DNA from: Ancylomarina sp. 16SWW S1-10-2
GTDB lineage: Bacteria > Bacteroidota > Bacteroidia > Bacteroidales > Marinifilaceae
DNA: 64,000 bases
Reading direction: 5' to 3'
NCBI RefSeq assembly: GCF_009669305.1
Contig: NZ_SADB01000007.1
Span: forward strand, 171,496 to 235,495
Shown: positions 17,667-26,228 of the stretch, in pieces
Numbering within the stretch: position 1 is the first letter of the stretch
Layout of the letters: every line of letters starts with the position of its first letter
Translations under genes and position numbers: made by a program
Notes under the pieces: model-generated
What the model saw: only the letters and a program-made list of their open reading frames with translations
What the model was told of the DNA's origin: nothing
Databases searched by the model: none

Positions 17667-19629
17667 TTGTGCTTGGATTTAATTCATTATCTGTAAGATT
17701 AATATCGCTTTCTTCTTCAGTAACTCCTTCTAAAGAATCTTTTCGTTGAGTAGCTACTGTCTTTAAATAAACATGCTCAATTCCATTTTCGGTGACCTTA
17801 AAATCACTAAATTCATTTTCAGTAAGCATATTATAATTATCCCTTCTAGTGGTGTTAGAATCAATTACCTTTTGATACCCCTCTATAGCTTTTTCATCAT
17901 CTTTTGTAATTCCTCTTTTACAGGTAAATTTTGAATCGTGCCATATTCCCCAAGCAAAACTATATAATGTATTTGAAGAGATTCCACTATCTTCGAAATT
18001 ATAAGTGTTATTAGTCAACATTCCCTCCGAACATAAATCCCTTAAATAATTTTTACAGGTTGTCAACTTTGTCTTTCTATCATTAAACCCATTAAATGCA
18101 CCATTTATTCTTGCTGTCACTTCTAAAAAATCATCATTTTTGGCAGCATTGTAAGGGTAATTATTTTTACCTTCTGTATAAATCCACCCAGCAGAAAGAT
18201 AAGAATGTGGAGCTGTTTCAAGTTTCTGCCTATTCTCGATTAATGTAAAATCATCTCCAACAAAAAGTCCATATTCTTGATAAGTTAATTCACTGGTTAA
18301 CTGCATTAAACCTCTACCAGGGAAACCACCATAAGCAGTAGCTGATACATTTCCTTCTGTAGTAGCTGATAGATTTGCTGACTCGTGTAAAATTTGAGCA
18401 ATAAAATGCGCCTTTTCTAAACAGGTATGTATTCCAAAATCATTACAAGTAATATTTATACCTTTTAAATAAGTATCTCTATCGGAAGCAGTTGCATTTG
18501 GTGCTAAATTTTCAAAATCAATTTTAGTTAAGCCTCTAGAACAAGCACATGGGGCATTAACATTAATTTCTACTATTCCTGTATCCGAAACATCAACACC
18601 ATCGAATGAATCAAATACAACAGTGTTCTTCTTAATTTTAATCTCAATAGAGTCGGTATAGTTGTTGCTTGTTAATGAACTTTGTATATCTTTTAGACAA
18701 ATTGTTAATAAAACGTCGGAGCTTATTAATGCCGATTTTAATATTTTAAATTTAATTTCTCCATTTTCATCTGTACATCTATTTCCATGTTCATTTTCTA
18801 TCCCTTTTAGCAACTCTTCTTGGGTGAATTTATCTGTATCATAAGCCCTATTACTCCAAAAACTTTCAAAAGCAGCTTTTGAACCATCACCATCGATTCC
18901 ATCAATTTCACCACTATATAAACCTAAGTTTTTTAAATACACCTGTTTTTTCCTTATTGGTTTTGATGATTGAGGTAACTTCTGTCCGTGTAAAAAACTT
19001 TGCTCGTAAGTAAAGGCTCCTTCAACCTTATAACTCTCAACCATTGCATGTGCTAAAACTTGGTTATTGGCTAGATTATTAATTTTAATGTCCAAATCGA
19101 CATATTCAATACTTTTAATAAACTTAATTTTTAATCGTCCACACAATACATCTTTAAGTTCTCCTGTATTATCAAATAATGCATCATTATCTCGTGCTAG
19201 AAATAATAATTCAACTTCTTTTTCTAATAAAGGATCCGTTTTAGTAATAATAAGCTTGAATTCTTTGCCAAATCCAGTTTCAAAAGATTCCTGATTAAAC
19301 GTTATTCCGTCTGTTTCTTCTGATAAGCTTACTTTTACAATACCATCCTCATCCATTAATGATTCCCCAGTACCATTTATTACCGTAAAGGGCAAGACAA
19401 TTTCATCGTTGCAGTTTTTAATGGTATATACCTTATCATCTTCAGGAGATATATTTGTCAATAAATTGTCTAATTCAATGCCATTTACCGAAGTGGGCTC
19501 ATCAAAATCTGTATTATCTTCGAGAAACTGACTATTATTAAAACTGACTATTGGCAAAAACTCATCCATCAGCAATCCACCAGAATCTGCACTACTTCCA
19601 CCACCCTCTGTTTGTGTTACTATAGCCAT
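17656..19629 (-). CDS. type VI effector candidate with GH19/lysozyme-like domain
   Basis: The 657-residue protein has no signal peptide. Residues ~60-180 look like a beta-sandwich carrier (ITKTDPLLEKEVELLFLARD). A peptidoglycan-binding-like repeat lies at ~229-255 (QVYLKNLGLYSGEIDGIDGD). A GH19/lysozyme-like catalytic domain spans ~403-540, with KAHFIAQILHESANLSATTE (likely catalytic Glu416), FPGRGLMQLTSELTYQEYGL and ARINGAFNGFNDRK. Related domains cut chitin or peptidoglycan. Its ATG overlaps the stop of the Hcp gene (TAATG), and exported proteins follow. The lack of a signal peptide suggests delivery by the Hcp tube into the periplasm of neighbours. That it is an effector is inference; the domain calls rest on motif patterns. 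Confidence 0.75.
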   Translation of the reverse strand: MAIVTQTEGGGSSADSGGLLMDEFLPIVSFNNSQFLEDNTDFDEPTSVNGIELDNLLTNISPEDDKVYTIKNCNDEIVLPFTVINGTGESLMDEDGIVKVSLSEETDGITFNQESFETGFGKEFKLIITKTDPLLEKEVELLFLARDNDALFDNTGELKDVLCGRLKIKFIKSIEYVDLDIKINNLANNQVLAHAMVESYKVEGAFTYEQSFLHGQKLPQSSKPIRKKQVYLKNLGLYSGEIDGIDGDGSKAAFESFWSNRAYDTDKFTQEELLKGIENEHGNRCTDENGEIKFKILKSALISSDVLLTICLKDIQSSLTSNNYTDSIEIKIKKNTVVFDSFDGVDVSDTGIVEINVNAPCACSRGLTKIDFENLAPNATASDRDTYLKGINITCNDFGIHTCLEKAHFIAQILHESANLSATTEGNVSATAYGGFPGRGLMQLTSELTYQEYGLFVGDDFTLIENRQKLETAPHSYLSAGWIYTEGKNNYPYNAAKNDDFLEVTARINGAFNGFNDRKTKLTTCKNYLRDLCSEGMLTNNTYNFEDSGISSNTLYSFAWGIWHDSKFTCKRGITKDDEKAIEGYQKVIDSNTTRRDNYNMLTENEFSDFKVTENGIEHVYLKTVATQRKDSLEGVTEEESDINLTDNELNPSTNED

Positions 19630-20321
19630 TATGATCTCCTTTGTTTAATTGTTTTTAACTGAATTTTCATTGTATCTGCAGTAACATTAAGTCCATGAAT
19701 TAAATCGTCATCTAGAATAGATCCATTATATTCATAGTCAATTCGGTCATCGCTTAAGTCAATATCAATTCCCTTGCCTACCATTTCTTTTGTATTAACC
19801 ACTAAGAAAATAGTTTGGTCCTTTTTGGGTCTTGAAACAGCATTGCCTTGTTCATCTTCAAAGAAACATTCCAATATTTCAGGATTCTCTGGCAAAGCTG
19901 TAGGCTCAGTATTTTGGGCACTCAAATCACTCACTTTCCAGTTTTTTTCGACCATGGTTTGGCCATCTTGAACGATGATAGCTGGAGAGAGTTTGAGAAT
20001 ACTTATCATTGGATCTTTACTGGTGCTACAGAAGTAATCGTGATGACCAATGCAGAGCGTATCGTACAGCTCGATGGTTCGGCTTTTGGAAGCAAGTGTT
20101 ACGGGTGAGAATACCAATTTGATATACTTCATATCGAGCTTACTCGCTCCCCATGCATACAAATGGGTATTCTTAGGACTTTCTACTTCTATATTGAATA
20201 ATCCACCTAAAGGTTGCGTGGAAGCAGTACCATTTGTATTGATGTTTTGATCGAAACCAAAATCTAATCTTCGTATGTTGTAAACCATATCGTCTACATA
20301 CATTTTTCCTTTTACACTCAT
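19629..20321 (-). CDS. tssD: type VI secretion tube protein TssD/Hcp with C-terminal extension
   Basis: The 230-residue protein opens MSVKGKMYVDDMVYNIRRLD then DFGFDQNINTNGTASTQPLG, the pattern of Bacteroidota TssD (Hcp of the T6SS subtype iii). IELYDTLCIGHHDYFCSTSK and DPMISILKLSPAIIV match the last strands of the ~130-residue Hcp fold. Residues ~147-230 are an extra beta-rich domain (FEDEQGNAVSRPKKDQTIFL, DIDLSDDRIDYEYNGSILDD), which suggests an evolved Hcp that carries cargo. It heads the run of coupled genes. No TssB, TssC, VgrG, PAAR or membrane-complex genes are in the window, so this is an orphan Hcp module. Confidence 0.82.
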   Translation of the reverse strand: MSVKGKMYVDDMVYNIRRLDFGFDQNINTNGTASTQPLGGLFNIEVESPKNTHLYAWGASKLDMKYIKLVFSPVTLASKSRTIELYDTLCIGHHDYFCSTSKDPMISILKLSPAIIVQDGQTMVEKNWKVSDLSAQNTEPTALPENPEILECFFEDEQGNAVSRPKKDQTIFLVVNTKEMVGKGIDIDLSDDRIDYEYNGSILDDDLIHGLNVTADTMKIQLKTIKQRRS

Positions 20322-20767
20322 ATTGTAATTCGCTTAACTTTAAAAGGATGATAACTTTCCCCATAAAACCTGAGCTGGAGAACAGTATTCTATTGTTTAC
20401 TACTTTTACTGATTAGTAAAGGTAATAAAATTAAATTATGTACATTGAACAGGTATGGATTATTGTTAATAATTTTTATTTTAAAAACTCATAGCTCAGC
20501 ATATACATCTTGTAATAAAAAACATACCAACATGTAACATTCCAATAATTGAAAATTATTTAACAAAAAAAGACAAGCGTAGAATTATAACACAAGAAAA
20601 ACAGTACTTATAATTGAGAACTACTGTAAAATTAGGTTGCCAAGCATTAGGGGTTGAAGTGTTACCACGCAAAGAGCCCAAGCGAGTAAGGAGTAGAAAC
20701 GGAAAACCCAGAAAAAGGATAAAGTAAAGAATAAAAGGTTAAAGTAAAAGACTGTCGGTATTTGAGA
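20322..20767. other. intergenic upstream of tssD, with an unassigned C-terminal fragment
   Basis: This is AT-rich and probably holds the tssD promoter. At about 20610-20728 a plus-strand frame reads TTVKLGCQALGVEVLPRKEP and KRVRSRNGKPRKRIK then stops. It looks like the tail of a lost gene, but I cannot assign it. Confidence 0.35.
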
Positions 20768-20968
20768 ACTTATTACAAAGTTTGTGAGATTATTTACGCC
20801 TTATGCTAAAAATATACTGTCTTCGGGTAGCGATTTTTCTTAATGAACATGTATGCCGATAATTTTAGTGAACAACTGCAAAACCTAAGTCAATTTAAGG
20901 AATACGATATGTACAGCATATTAAATGAGGCTTGCGATACGAGTTGGAGAGTTGCTGTGAAAGGGTAA
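20768..20968 (+). pseudogene. decayed copy of the 81-residue gene (copy 2)
   Basis: Compared with the intact gene at 11695, it keeps LFTPYAKNILSSGSDFS, then loses frame in the segment coding SYMNMYADN, and resumes NMYADNFSEQLQNLSQFKEY and ILNEACDTSWRVAVKG before a TAA. The first ~20 codons are missing. It is followed by the same flank as copy 3 (TAATTAAGAATGATGAATTA). Confidence 0.8.
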
Positions 20969-21095
20969 AATAATTAAGAATGATGAATTATGGATTTAGT
21001 TATGCTGGGAACAAAATATTTAAGACACTTATAACAAACAAAAATCCCTGTAAGCAATACTTACGAGGATTATATGTCATTCAAAAAAATCGCAC

Positions 21096-21260
21096 TTACC
21101 TACTTGCACCCTTAAATACAACCGAGTCGGAAGCAACAACCTCATTGTCGTTTAAAACTCTAATCCTAACACATAACTTTTGTGTTGATCTAAGGTTAAG
21201 TCTAGCTTCTGACAACTCAATAGTAGACTCTTTTAAAGCCATTAACTTACCTATTTGTAC
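21096..21260 (-). pseudogene. CsgH-like gene fragment (C-terminal half)
   Basis: The fragment codes TVQIGKLMALKESTIELSEA and RLNLRSTQKLCVRIRVLNDN and EVVASDSVVFKGASR, almost the same as the end of the full CsgH-like gene at 23688. The 5' half and signal peptide are gone; upstream it joins a LytTR-like fragment in another frame. The open frame that continues to 21302 is chimeric. Confidence 0.75.
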
Positions 21261-21334
21261 TGTTTGCTGATTGGAATGCGTTCTTTTCCGAAAAGAATAC
21301 AATCTCGCTCAATGGTCTTAATTTTATCAATACG
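21251..21334 (-). pseudogene. LytTR-domain C-terminal fragment
   Basis: The minus strand reads RIDKIKTIERDCILFGKERI and PISKQYK then TAG. It matches the end of LytTR domains, compare EKVTTIERYRIVFGKEHIPV in the regulator at 3980. Only ~27 codons remain, and the CsgH-like fragment overlaps it in another frame. Confidence 0.6.
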
Positions 21335-21810
21335 TATTTTACAAAATCAGGAATACTTGACTGCCATTTATGAAGTTTTGGTAAGGAACCAACACGCCTC
21401 GATTTAGAATTTAAAGAGGTAATTCCGTTTAAGTAATTCTTTTGTTTTACAGTTGTATCTTTTGTGAGCCTTGTTAGATATGAAATGAAGATAATTGCAC
21501 TATAGAAACATATTTGTGAATGGGAATAATGAATAATTCTTCACAAACATAGAATTAAACATATTGAGAAAGCAATAGTTAATAATGGGCAAAATTGCCA
21601 TAGAAATTGAAGAATAAGCACAATTTATACCTACAGATACGCCAAATGAATCCATAAATACAAGTTTTATGTCAGATATAGATATTTTCGGACTATAATA
21701 AGTAGGACAAGAATTTTCGTAAAAGCGAATAATAATCTTTGTATTCTATATTATTCTTAATTTAAGATTCGAATAAATCAGATGTCATTAAAACAAAATA
21801 TTATAAATTC
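21335..21810. other. intergenic upstream of the sulfatase, nothing further recognised
   Basis: These 476 bp hold the sulfatase promoter region. No open frame with family features and no hairpin of note was found. Confidence 0.4.
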
Positions 21811-23289
21811 ATGAAGCAAGTCTTTTCAAAACTAAGCTTAGTTGCAGCATGTGCAGCCTTATTATTAACGTATTCTTGCAAAAAGCAAGCTACTAAAACG
21901 AGTCTGTCTACTTCTGCAGAACAAAAACCTAATGTTATTCTTTTTGTGTCGGATGATCATGGAAAAGATGCCTTGGGTTGCTATGGAAATCCTGTAATTC
22001 AAACACCTAATTTAGATCAATTAGCTTCTAAGGGTGTTTTGTTTAATAATGCGTATTGTACCAGTGCAAGTTGTGCAGCGAGTCGCTCGGTTATTTTAAC
22101 AGGTTTGTTTGGTCATGCAACAGGATCGTATGGTCATGTTCACGATTATCATCACTTTAGTACATTCGATTATGTGAAATCTTTGCCAGTTCTTTTGGAG
22201 GAAGCAGGATATGCAACTGCTCGTATTGGAAAATACCATGTAGCACCAGAATCGGTATATCATTTTCAGGAAGTGTTAAAAGCAGATCCACGTAATACCG
22301 TTGAGATGGCTAAACAGTGTGGTGATGTCTTGAATTCCGAAAAACCATTCTTTTTATATTTCTGTACTGACGATCCGCACCGTGGTGCTCCATTTAAACC
22401 TGAAAAATGGGATATGCCCAACAACTTTGGGAACAAGAAAGAAGGATATAAAGGTGTAAAAACAATAGTATACGATCCTAAAGATGTTATTGTACCCGAA
22501 TTTTTACCAGATACAAAACAAAGTAGAGAAGAGATTGCTGAGTATTACCAAAGTATATCGAGAATAGATCAAGGTTTTGGTAAGCTGATGAGCATGCTTG
22601 AGGCAAGTGGAAAAATGGATAACACCGTAATTATTTATATTTCGGATAATGGTATGGCTTTTCCAGGAGCTAAAACGACAGTATACGAACCTGGAATTCA
22701 ATTGCCATGTATCATTAAAGATCCTAAGGTATCTGCTAAAGGAATAGAGAATAATGCTATGATATCGTGGGTGGATTTAACCCCAACCATTTTAGATATT
22801 GCAGATGTTGATTATAAAGCTAAAGATTTTCATGGCCATTCTTTTAAGGATATAATTGGGAAACCAGAAGCAAAGGGATGGAATGAGATTTATGCATCGC
22901 ATACCTTCCACGAAATAACCATGTATTACCCTATGCGTGTGGTTAGAGATGGTAACTATAAATTGATTTGGAATATAGCCCATCGTTTGGAGTATCCTTT
23001 CGCATCAGATCTTTGGGCTTCGTCTACTTGGCAAGGCATTTATCGAAATCACGAAGAGTATTATGGAACCAGAAAAGTAGAGGATTATTTGAATCGTGCC
23101 GAATTTGAGCTATTCGACCTATCGGTAGATCCTTGGGAAGCTAAAAATTTAGCTGGAGATAAGAACTATGCTGAAGTTTTGGAAAATATGAAAGCGAAAT
23201 TGAAAACATTTCAACAAAAAACAAGTGACCCTTGGCTTATAATGTGGGATCATGATGATTCAATGCAAGGAACAGGTGTTGACTTGTAA
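21811..23289 (+). CDS. lipoprotein sulfatase, sulfamidase (SGSH)-like
   Basis: The 492-residue protein has a lipoprotein signal (LLLTYSCKK, Cys23). The alkaline-phosphatase fold shows the metal pair in NVILFVSDDHGKDALGCYGN and the sulfatase signature CAASR at 88-92, where Cys88 would become formylglycine. YGHVHDYHHFSTFDYVKSLP and ARIGKYHVAPESVYHF resemble N-sulfoglucosamine sulfohydrolase, so removal of N-sulfate from heparan-type glucosamine is a reasonable guess. An S1-family enzyme on another sulfated glycan cannot be excluded. It needs an anaerobic or aerobic formylglycine maturase from elsewhere. No SusC/SusD or glycosidase genes lie nearby. It sits between two direct-repeat cassettes. 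Confidence 0.88.
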   Translation: MKQVFSKLSLVAACAALLLTYSCKKQATKTSLSTSAEQKPNVILFVSDDHGKDALGCYGNPVIQTPNLDQLASKGVLFNNAYCTSASCAASRSVILTGLFGHATGSYGHVHDYHHFSTFDYVKSLPVLLEEAGYATARIGKYHVAPESVYHFQEVLKADPRNTVEMAKQCGDVLNSEKPFFLYFCTDDPHRGAPFKPEKWDMPNNFGNKKEGYKGVKTIVYDPKDVIVPEFLPDTKQSREEIAEYYQSISRIDQGFGKLMSMLEASGKMDNTVIIYISDNGMAFPGAKTTVYEPGIQLPCIIKDPKVSAKGIENNAMISWVDLTPTILDIADVDYKAKDFHGHSFKDIIGKPEAKGWNEIYASHTFHEITMYYPMRVVRDGNYKLIWNIAHRLEYPFASDLWASSTWQGIYRNHEEYYGTRKVEDYLNRAEFELFDLSVDPWEAKNLAGDKNYAEVLENMKAKLKTFQQKTSDPWLIMWDHDDSMQGTGVDL

Positions 23290-23315
23290 TAAGGTAATTT
23301 AATAATACATAAAGC

Positions 23316-23356
23316 AATGCAGTTTGGATGTTTATCATTCAAACTGCATTTTTTTT
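23316..23356 (+). terminator. rho-independent terminator after the sulfatase
   Basis: AATGCAGTTTGGATG at 23316-23330 pairs with CATTCAAACTGCATT at 23336-23350 (one wobble), with a 5-nt loop, followed by a T8 run. It lies 27 bp after the stop. Confidence 0.9.
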
Positions 23357-23372
23357 AGTTGTTTTTTCTCAA

Positions 23373-23553
23373 AATTACTTACGCCTTATGCAACAAACCT
23401 TTTGCGCTCGTGTAGCGATTTTTCTTACCTGAATATGTATGCCGATAATTTTAGTTGCAGTTGCAAAACCTAAGCCAATTTAACGAGTACGATATCTACA
23501 CCATTTTAAATGAAGCTTGCGATACGAACTGAAGAAATTCTGTGAGGGAATAA
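23373..23553 (+). pseudogene. decayed copy of the 81-residue gene (copy 3)
   Basis: It keeps the codons for YLNMYADNFS and NLSQFNEYDIYTILNEACDT but has several small deletions and an in-frame TGA where the intact gene codes Trp. It is more decayed than copy 2. It starts just after the sulfatase terminator. Confidence 0.75.
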
Positions 23554-23629
23554 AATAATTAAGAATGATGAATTATTAATTACGAATTTAGTTATACTGA
23601 AAACAAGACATTTAAACAGTTTCTGAGCA

Positions 23630-23664
23630 AAAATAATCCTCGCAAGTTTAAACTTACGAGGATT
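23630..23664 (-). terminator. hairpin after the CsgH-like gene
   Basis: AATCCTCGCAAGTTT at 23635-23649 pairs with AAACTTACGAGGATT at 23650-23664 (one mismatch). On the minus strand it is followed by ATTTTTG, which suits a terminator for the gene at 23688. The left repeat copy has a damaged version. Confidence 0.65.
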
Positions 23665-23687
23665 ATATATCATTCAAAAAAATGCAC

Positions 23688-24074
23688 TTACCTACTTACC
23701 CCCTGAAATACAACCGAGTCGGAAGCAACAATTTTATTGTCGTTTAAAACTCTAATCCGGACACATAACTTTTGTGTTGATCTAAGGTTAAGTCTAGATT
23801 CTTTCAAATCAGTAATAGACTCTTTTAAAGATCTAAATTTACCTTTTTGCAGTGTTTTTTTATCTTTTATACGGGAATAATTATATGTTTCTAATTCATA
23901 ACTCAGAAACATATTTTGGTCACTATCATTCTCAATAAGAGCTCTTATCGACATGGTATCTAACTCCCCTTCTATCTCAATCCAGGCCTTAACTTTAGCC
24001 TCTTCAGAAGAAGGAACTATAGAAAGAAACCCAATTAATTGGAATATGATGAGAAACTTATATATCATGTACAA
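23688..24074 (-). CDS. CsgH-like curli/amyloid chaperone candidate
   Basis: The 128-residue protein has a signal peptide (IYKFLIIFQLIGFLSIVPSS) and one small beta-sandwich: KVKAWIEIEGELDTMSIRAL, FLSYELETYNYSRIKDKKTL, KGKFRSLKESITDLKESRLN and RIRVLNDNKIVASDSVVFQG. The layout (short exported domain, alternating strands, a KKTLQKGKF-type turn and a late acidic turn) fits the CsgC/CsgH group of periplasmic proteins that stop premature curli subunit aggregation. The assignment is from pattern only. No CsgA, CsgB, CsgF or CsgG gene is in the window. A truncated copy lies at 21096. Confidence 0.6.
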   Translation of the reverse strand: MYMIYKFLIIFQLIGFLSIVPSSEEAKVKAWIEIEGELDTMSIRALIENDSDQNMFLSYELETYNYSRIKDKKTLQKGKFRSLKESITDLKESRLNLRSTQKLCVRIRVLNDNKIVASDSVVFQGVSR

Positions 24075-24271
24075 TGCTTGTAATAGTGTATTATAAATGT
24101 AATAACCTTGACATAAAAATCTCTATATATAGTAACATGTTTATCACTAATACAAGCCTATTCGTCAATTATTAATACACATAAAGAAATTATGTTGAGA
24201 GTATATTTAAATAAAAGCTTACCCCTAATAAATAACTGACTTCATTTATCTAATAACGCATTATTTATACT

Positions 24272-25063
24272 TTAGGAAACAAAGCTAGAGAAATCGGCAT
24301 TTAAGAAACTACGCAGTTCATTGGAGCTAATTTTCACCTTTATTTTTCCACCCATCACATAAGAAATATTTCCCGTTTCTTCCGAAACAACAATCACATG
24401 AGAATCGGTCATTTGACTAATACCAATAGCAGCTCTATGTCTTAATCCGAGGCTACCTGGTATATTAGGATTATCAGATACGGGAAGAATACATCGTGCG
24501 GCAAGTATACGGTTATTATCCAAAATTAAAGCACCATCATGCAATGGTGAATTTTTAAAAAATACTGTCTCAAGTAAACTAGACGAAATTCGAGCTTTAA
24601 GAATTTGTCCCGTATCAGCAAAACTGTATAAATTAGTACGTTTTGTAATAACGATTAAAGCACCCGTTCTCGATTTAGACATATGCTCACACGATTCAAT
24701 TATAGCATCGATCTCCTTATCTTTAACAGATTTTTCATCGGTATAAAACCATTTTTCAATTGAAAATTTTTGGCTTATATTATATCGAGATCCCAAGTGA
24801 AGTAGAAATTTACGAACCTCTTGCTGAAACACAATAAGCAAAGCAATAACTCCAACTCCAATAAACTGCCCAAGAATACTACTCAGGAGTTCCATATTTA
24901 ATGCTTTTACAATCAACCACATTAAATAGAAAAGGAATAATCCCACAAATATATTAATAGCCACAGTTCCCCTTATCAGCATATAAACTTGATAAAGTAA
25001 AAATGCAACTAAGAGAATATCTAGTACATCGAAAAAACTTAGCGTTATAAAAGCTAGGAGCAT
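24272..25063 (-). CDS. cdaA: diadenylate cyclase CdaA
   Basis: The 263-residue protein has three N-terminal membrane helices (residues ~8-80) and a DAC domain with the catalytic motifs LHDGALIL and GLRHRAAIGIS. It makes cyclic di-AMP from two ATP at the inner membrane. Length and order fit CdaA, not the DNA-binding DisA. No CdaR/YbbR gene is adjacent; folP lies 116 bp upstream on the same strand, the usual Bacteroidota arrangement. Confidence 0.96.
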   Translation of the reverse strand: MLLAFITLSFFDVLDILLVAFLLYQVYMLIRGTVAINIFVGLFLFYLMWLIVKALNMELLSSILGQFIGVGVIALLIVFQQEVRKFLLHLGSRYNISQKFSIEKWFYTDEKSVKDKEIDAIIESCEHMSKSRTGALIVITKRTNLYSFADTGQILKARISSSLLETVFFKNSPLHDGALILDNNRILAARCILPVSDNPNIPGSLGLRHRAAIGISQMTDSHVIVVSEETGNISYVMGGKIKVKISSNELRSFLNADFSSFVS

Positions 25064-25179
25064 ATATAAAGTATTATGCCAATTTAGGCTTGATAATAAT
25101 TATTGTTGAGCATTTAGATAAATGCCTACCTAACAAAAGTAGAAATTTATAATAGATATTCCTTAAAAGAAAATCTCAA

Positions 25180-26049
25180 TTATTGAAACTGTATTTTATT
25201 ATAAATCTTCACACATTCAACAGCCTCTTTTACATCATGTACACGAAGAATATTGGCGCCACCCATTAAGGCTGTCATATTTAAAGCTGTTGTCCCATTT
25301 AAACTATCTTTAGCCGCTCCACCAACTAGCTTATAAATCATCGATTTGCGAGAAATACCAACTAATAAGGGGCATTTTAAAGAATTAAAATCACTTAGCT
25401 TCGCCATAATCTCATAATTATGATCTAAAGTCTTAGCAAATCCAAAACCAGGATCAATAATGATATCCTTAGCTCCCAAATCATTTAATTGCTTCACTCC
25501 ATTACTGAAGAATTGGACAATCTCCTTCATCAAATCCTTATAATCCGTATGAGTTTGCATGTTTTGAGGTGTTCCTTTCATGTGCATCATAATATAAGGA
25601 ACTTGCAATTCAGCAATGGTTGCATACATTTTATCATCAAGCAAACCTCCAGAGATATCATTTACGATACAAAGCCCAAATTCGTTGACTGTACGCCTAA
25701 CTATTTCTGATCGAAAGGTATCAATAGATAAAATCGCGTTTGGAAATTCTTTTCGGATACAGGCCAAAGCGGGTTGCATTCTTCTCCACTCCTCTTCTAC
25801 ATCAATATTTTTTGCGCCAGGTCGAGTCGAATAAGCGCCCAAATCAATCATATCGGCACCTTCATCCACTATCTGCTTTGCTCGTTTTAAAATTGAATCT
25901 GTGTCTATATATTGTCCTCCATCAAAAAAAGAATCTGGTGTTAAATTCAAAATCCCCATTACCAAAGGTTTATCAAAGGATATTAAATTCTTAGCACACA
26001 TAATTGATTCGATCTTCTGATTTGAAGAATTTGTTTTATATTTTTGCAT
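25180..26049 (-). CDS. folP: dihydropteroate synthase
   Basis: The 289-residue cytosolic enzyme joins p-aminobenzoate to dihydropterin pyrophosphate in folate synthesis. It has the pterin-binding signatures MGILNLTPDSFFDGG and DMIDLGAYSTRPGA, then SIDTFR, IVNDISGG, MMHMKGTPQNM, IIDPGFGFAKT and the terminal ILRVHDVKEAVE. The N-terminus is ~20 residues longer than needed, and an in-frame ATG at 26001 is an alternative start. It probably forms an operon with cdaA and diverges from the DUF1599 gene at 26229. Confidence 0.96.
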   Translation of the reverse strand: MQKYKTNSSNQKIESIMCAKNLISFDKPLVMGILNLTPDSFFDGGQYIDTDSILKRAKQIVDEGADMIDLGAYSTRPGAKNIDVEEEWRRMQPALACIRKEFPNAILSIDTFRSEIVRRTVNEFGLCIVNDISGGLLDDKMYATIAELQVPYIMMHMKGTPQNMQTHTDYKDLMKEIVQFFSNGVKQLNDLGAKDIIIDPGFGFAKTLDHNYEIMAKLSDFNSLKCPLLVGISRKSMIYKLVGGAAKDSLNGTTALNMTALMGGANILRVHDVKEAVECVKIYNKIQFQ

Positions 26050-26228
26050 ATGAAAATAATTTTCGGTCTAAAAACAGAACAAAAATAAGAGAAAATTGTC
26101 AAAACGCTCAATATACATTGAGATTAGCCAATTTTTATTATTAATTGAAATAATAGTACATTGGTGAATTAAACTTAAGTACTAGAATTATTATTCTGAT
26201 TGATTAAGAAATATAGCCAAAAATAGCA

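Larger units (their letters stand above)
20768..21265. repeat. direct repeat, left copy flanking the sulfatase gene
   Basis: A cassette of the 81-residue-gene remnant, the flank TAATTAAGAATGATGAATTA, an ACGAGGATTATATGTCATTC hairpin arm and a CsgH-like 3' end recurs at 23373-23860 in the same order and orientation. Identity is high but interrupted by small indels. Confidence 0.75.
23373..23860. repeat. direct repeat, right copy flanking the sulfatase gene
   Basis: This is the second copy of the cassette described at 20768-21265, with the same order: 81-residue-gene remnant, TAATTAAGAATGATGAATTA flank, hairpin, CsgH-like 3' end. Here the CsgH-like gene is complete. Confidence 0.75.

Noticed and set aside
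21096-21302. Intact 68-residue gene
   Set aside because: The frame is a chimera of LytTR-derived and CsgH-derived sequence with no proper start region.
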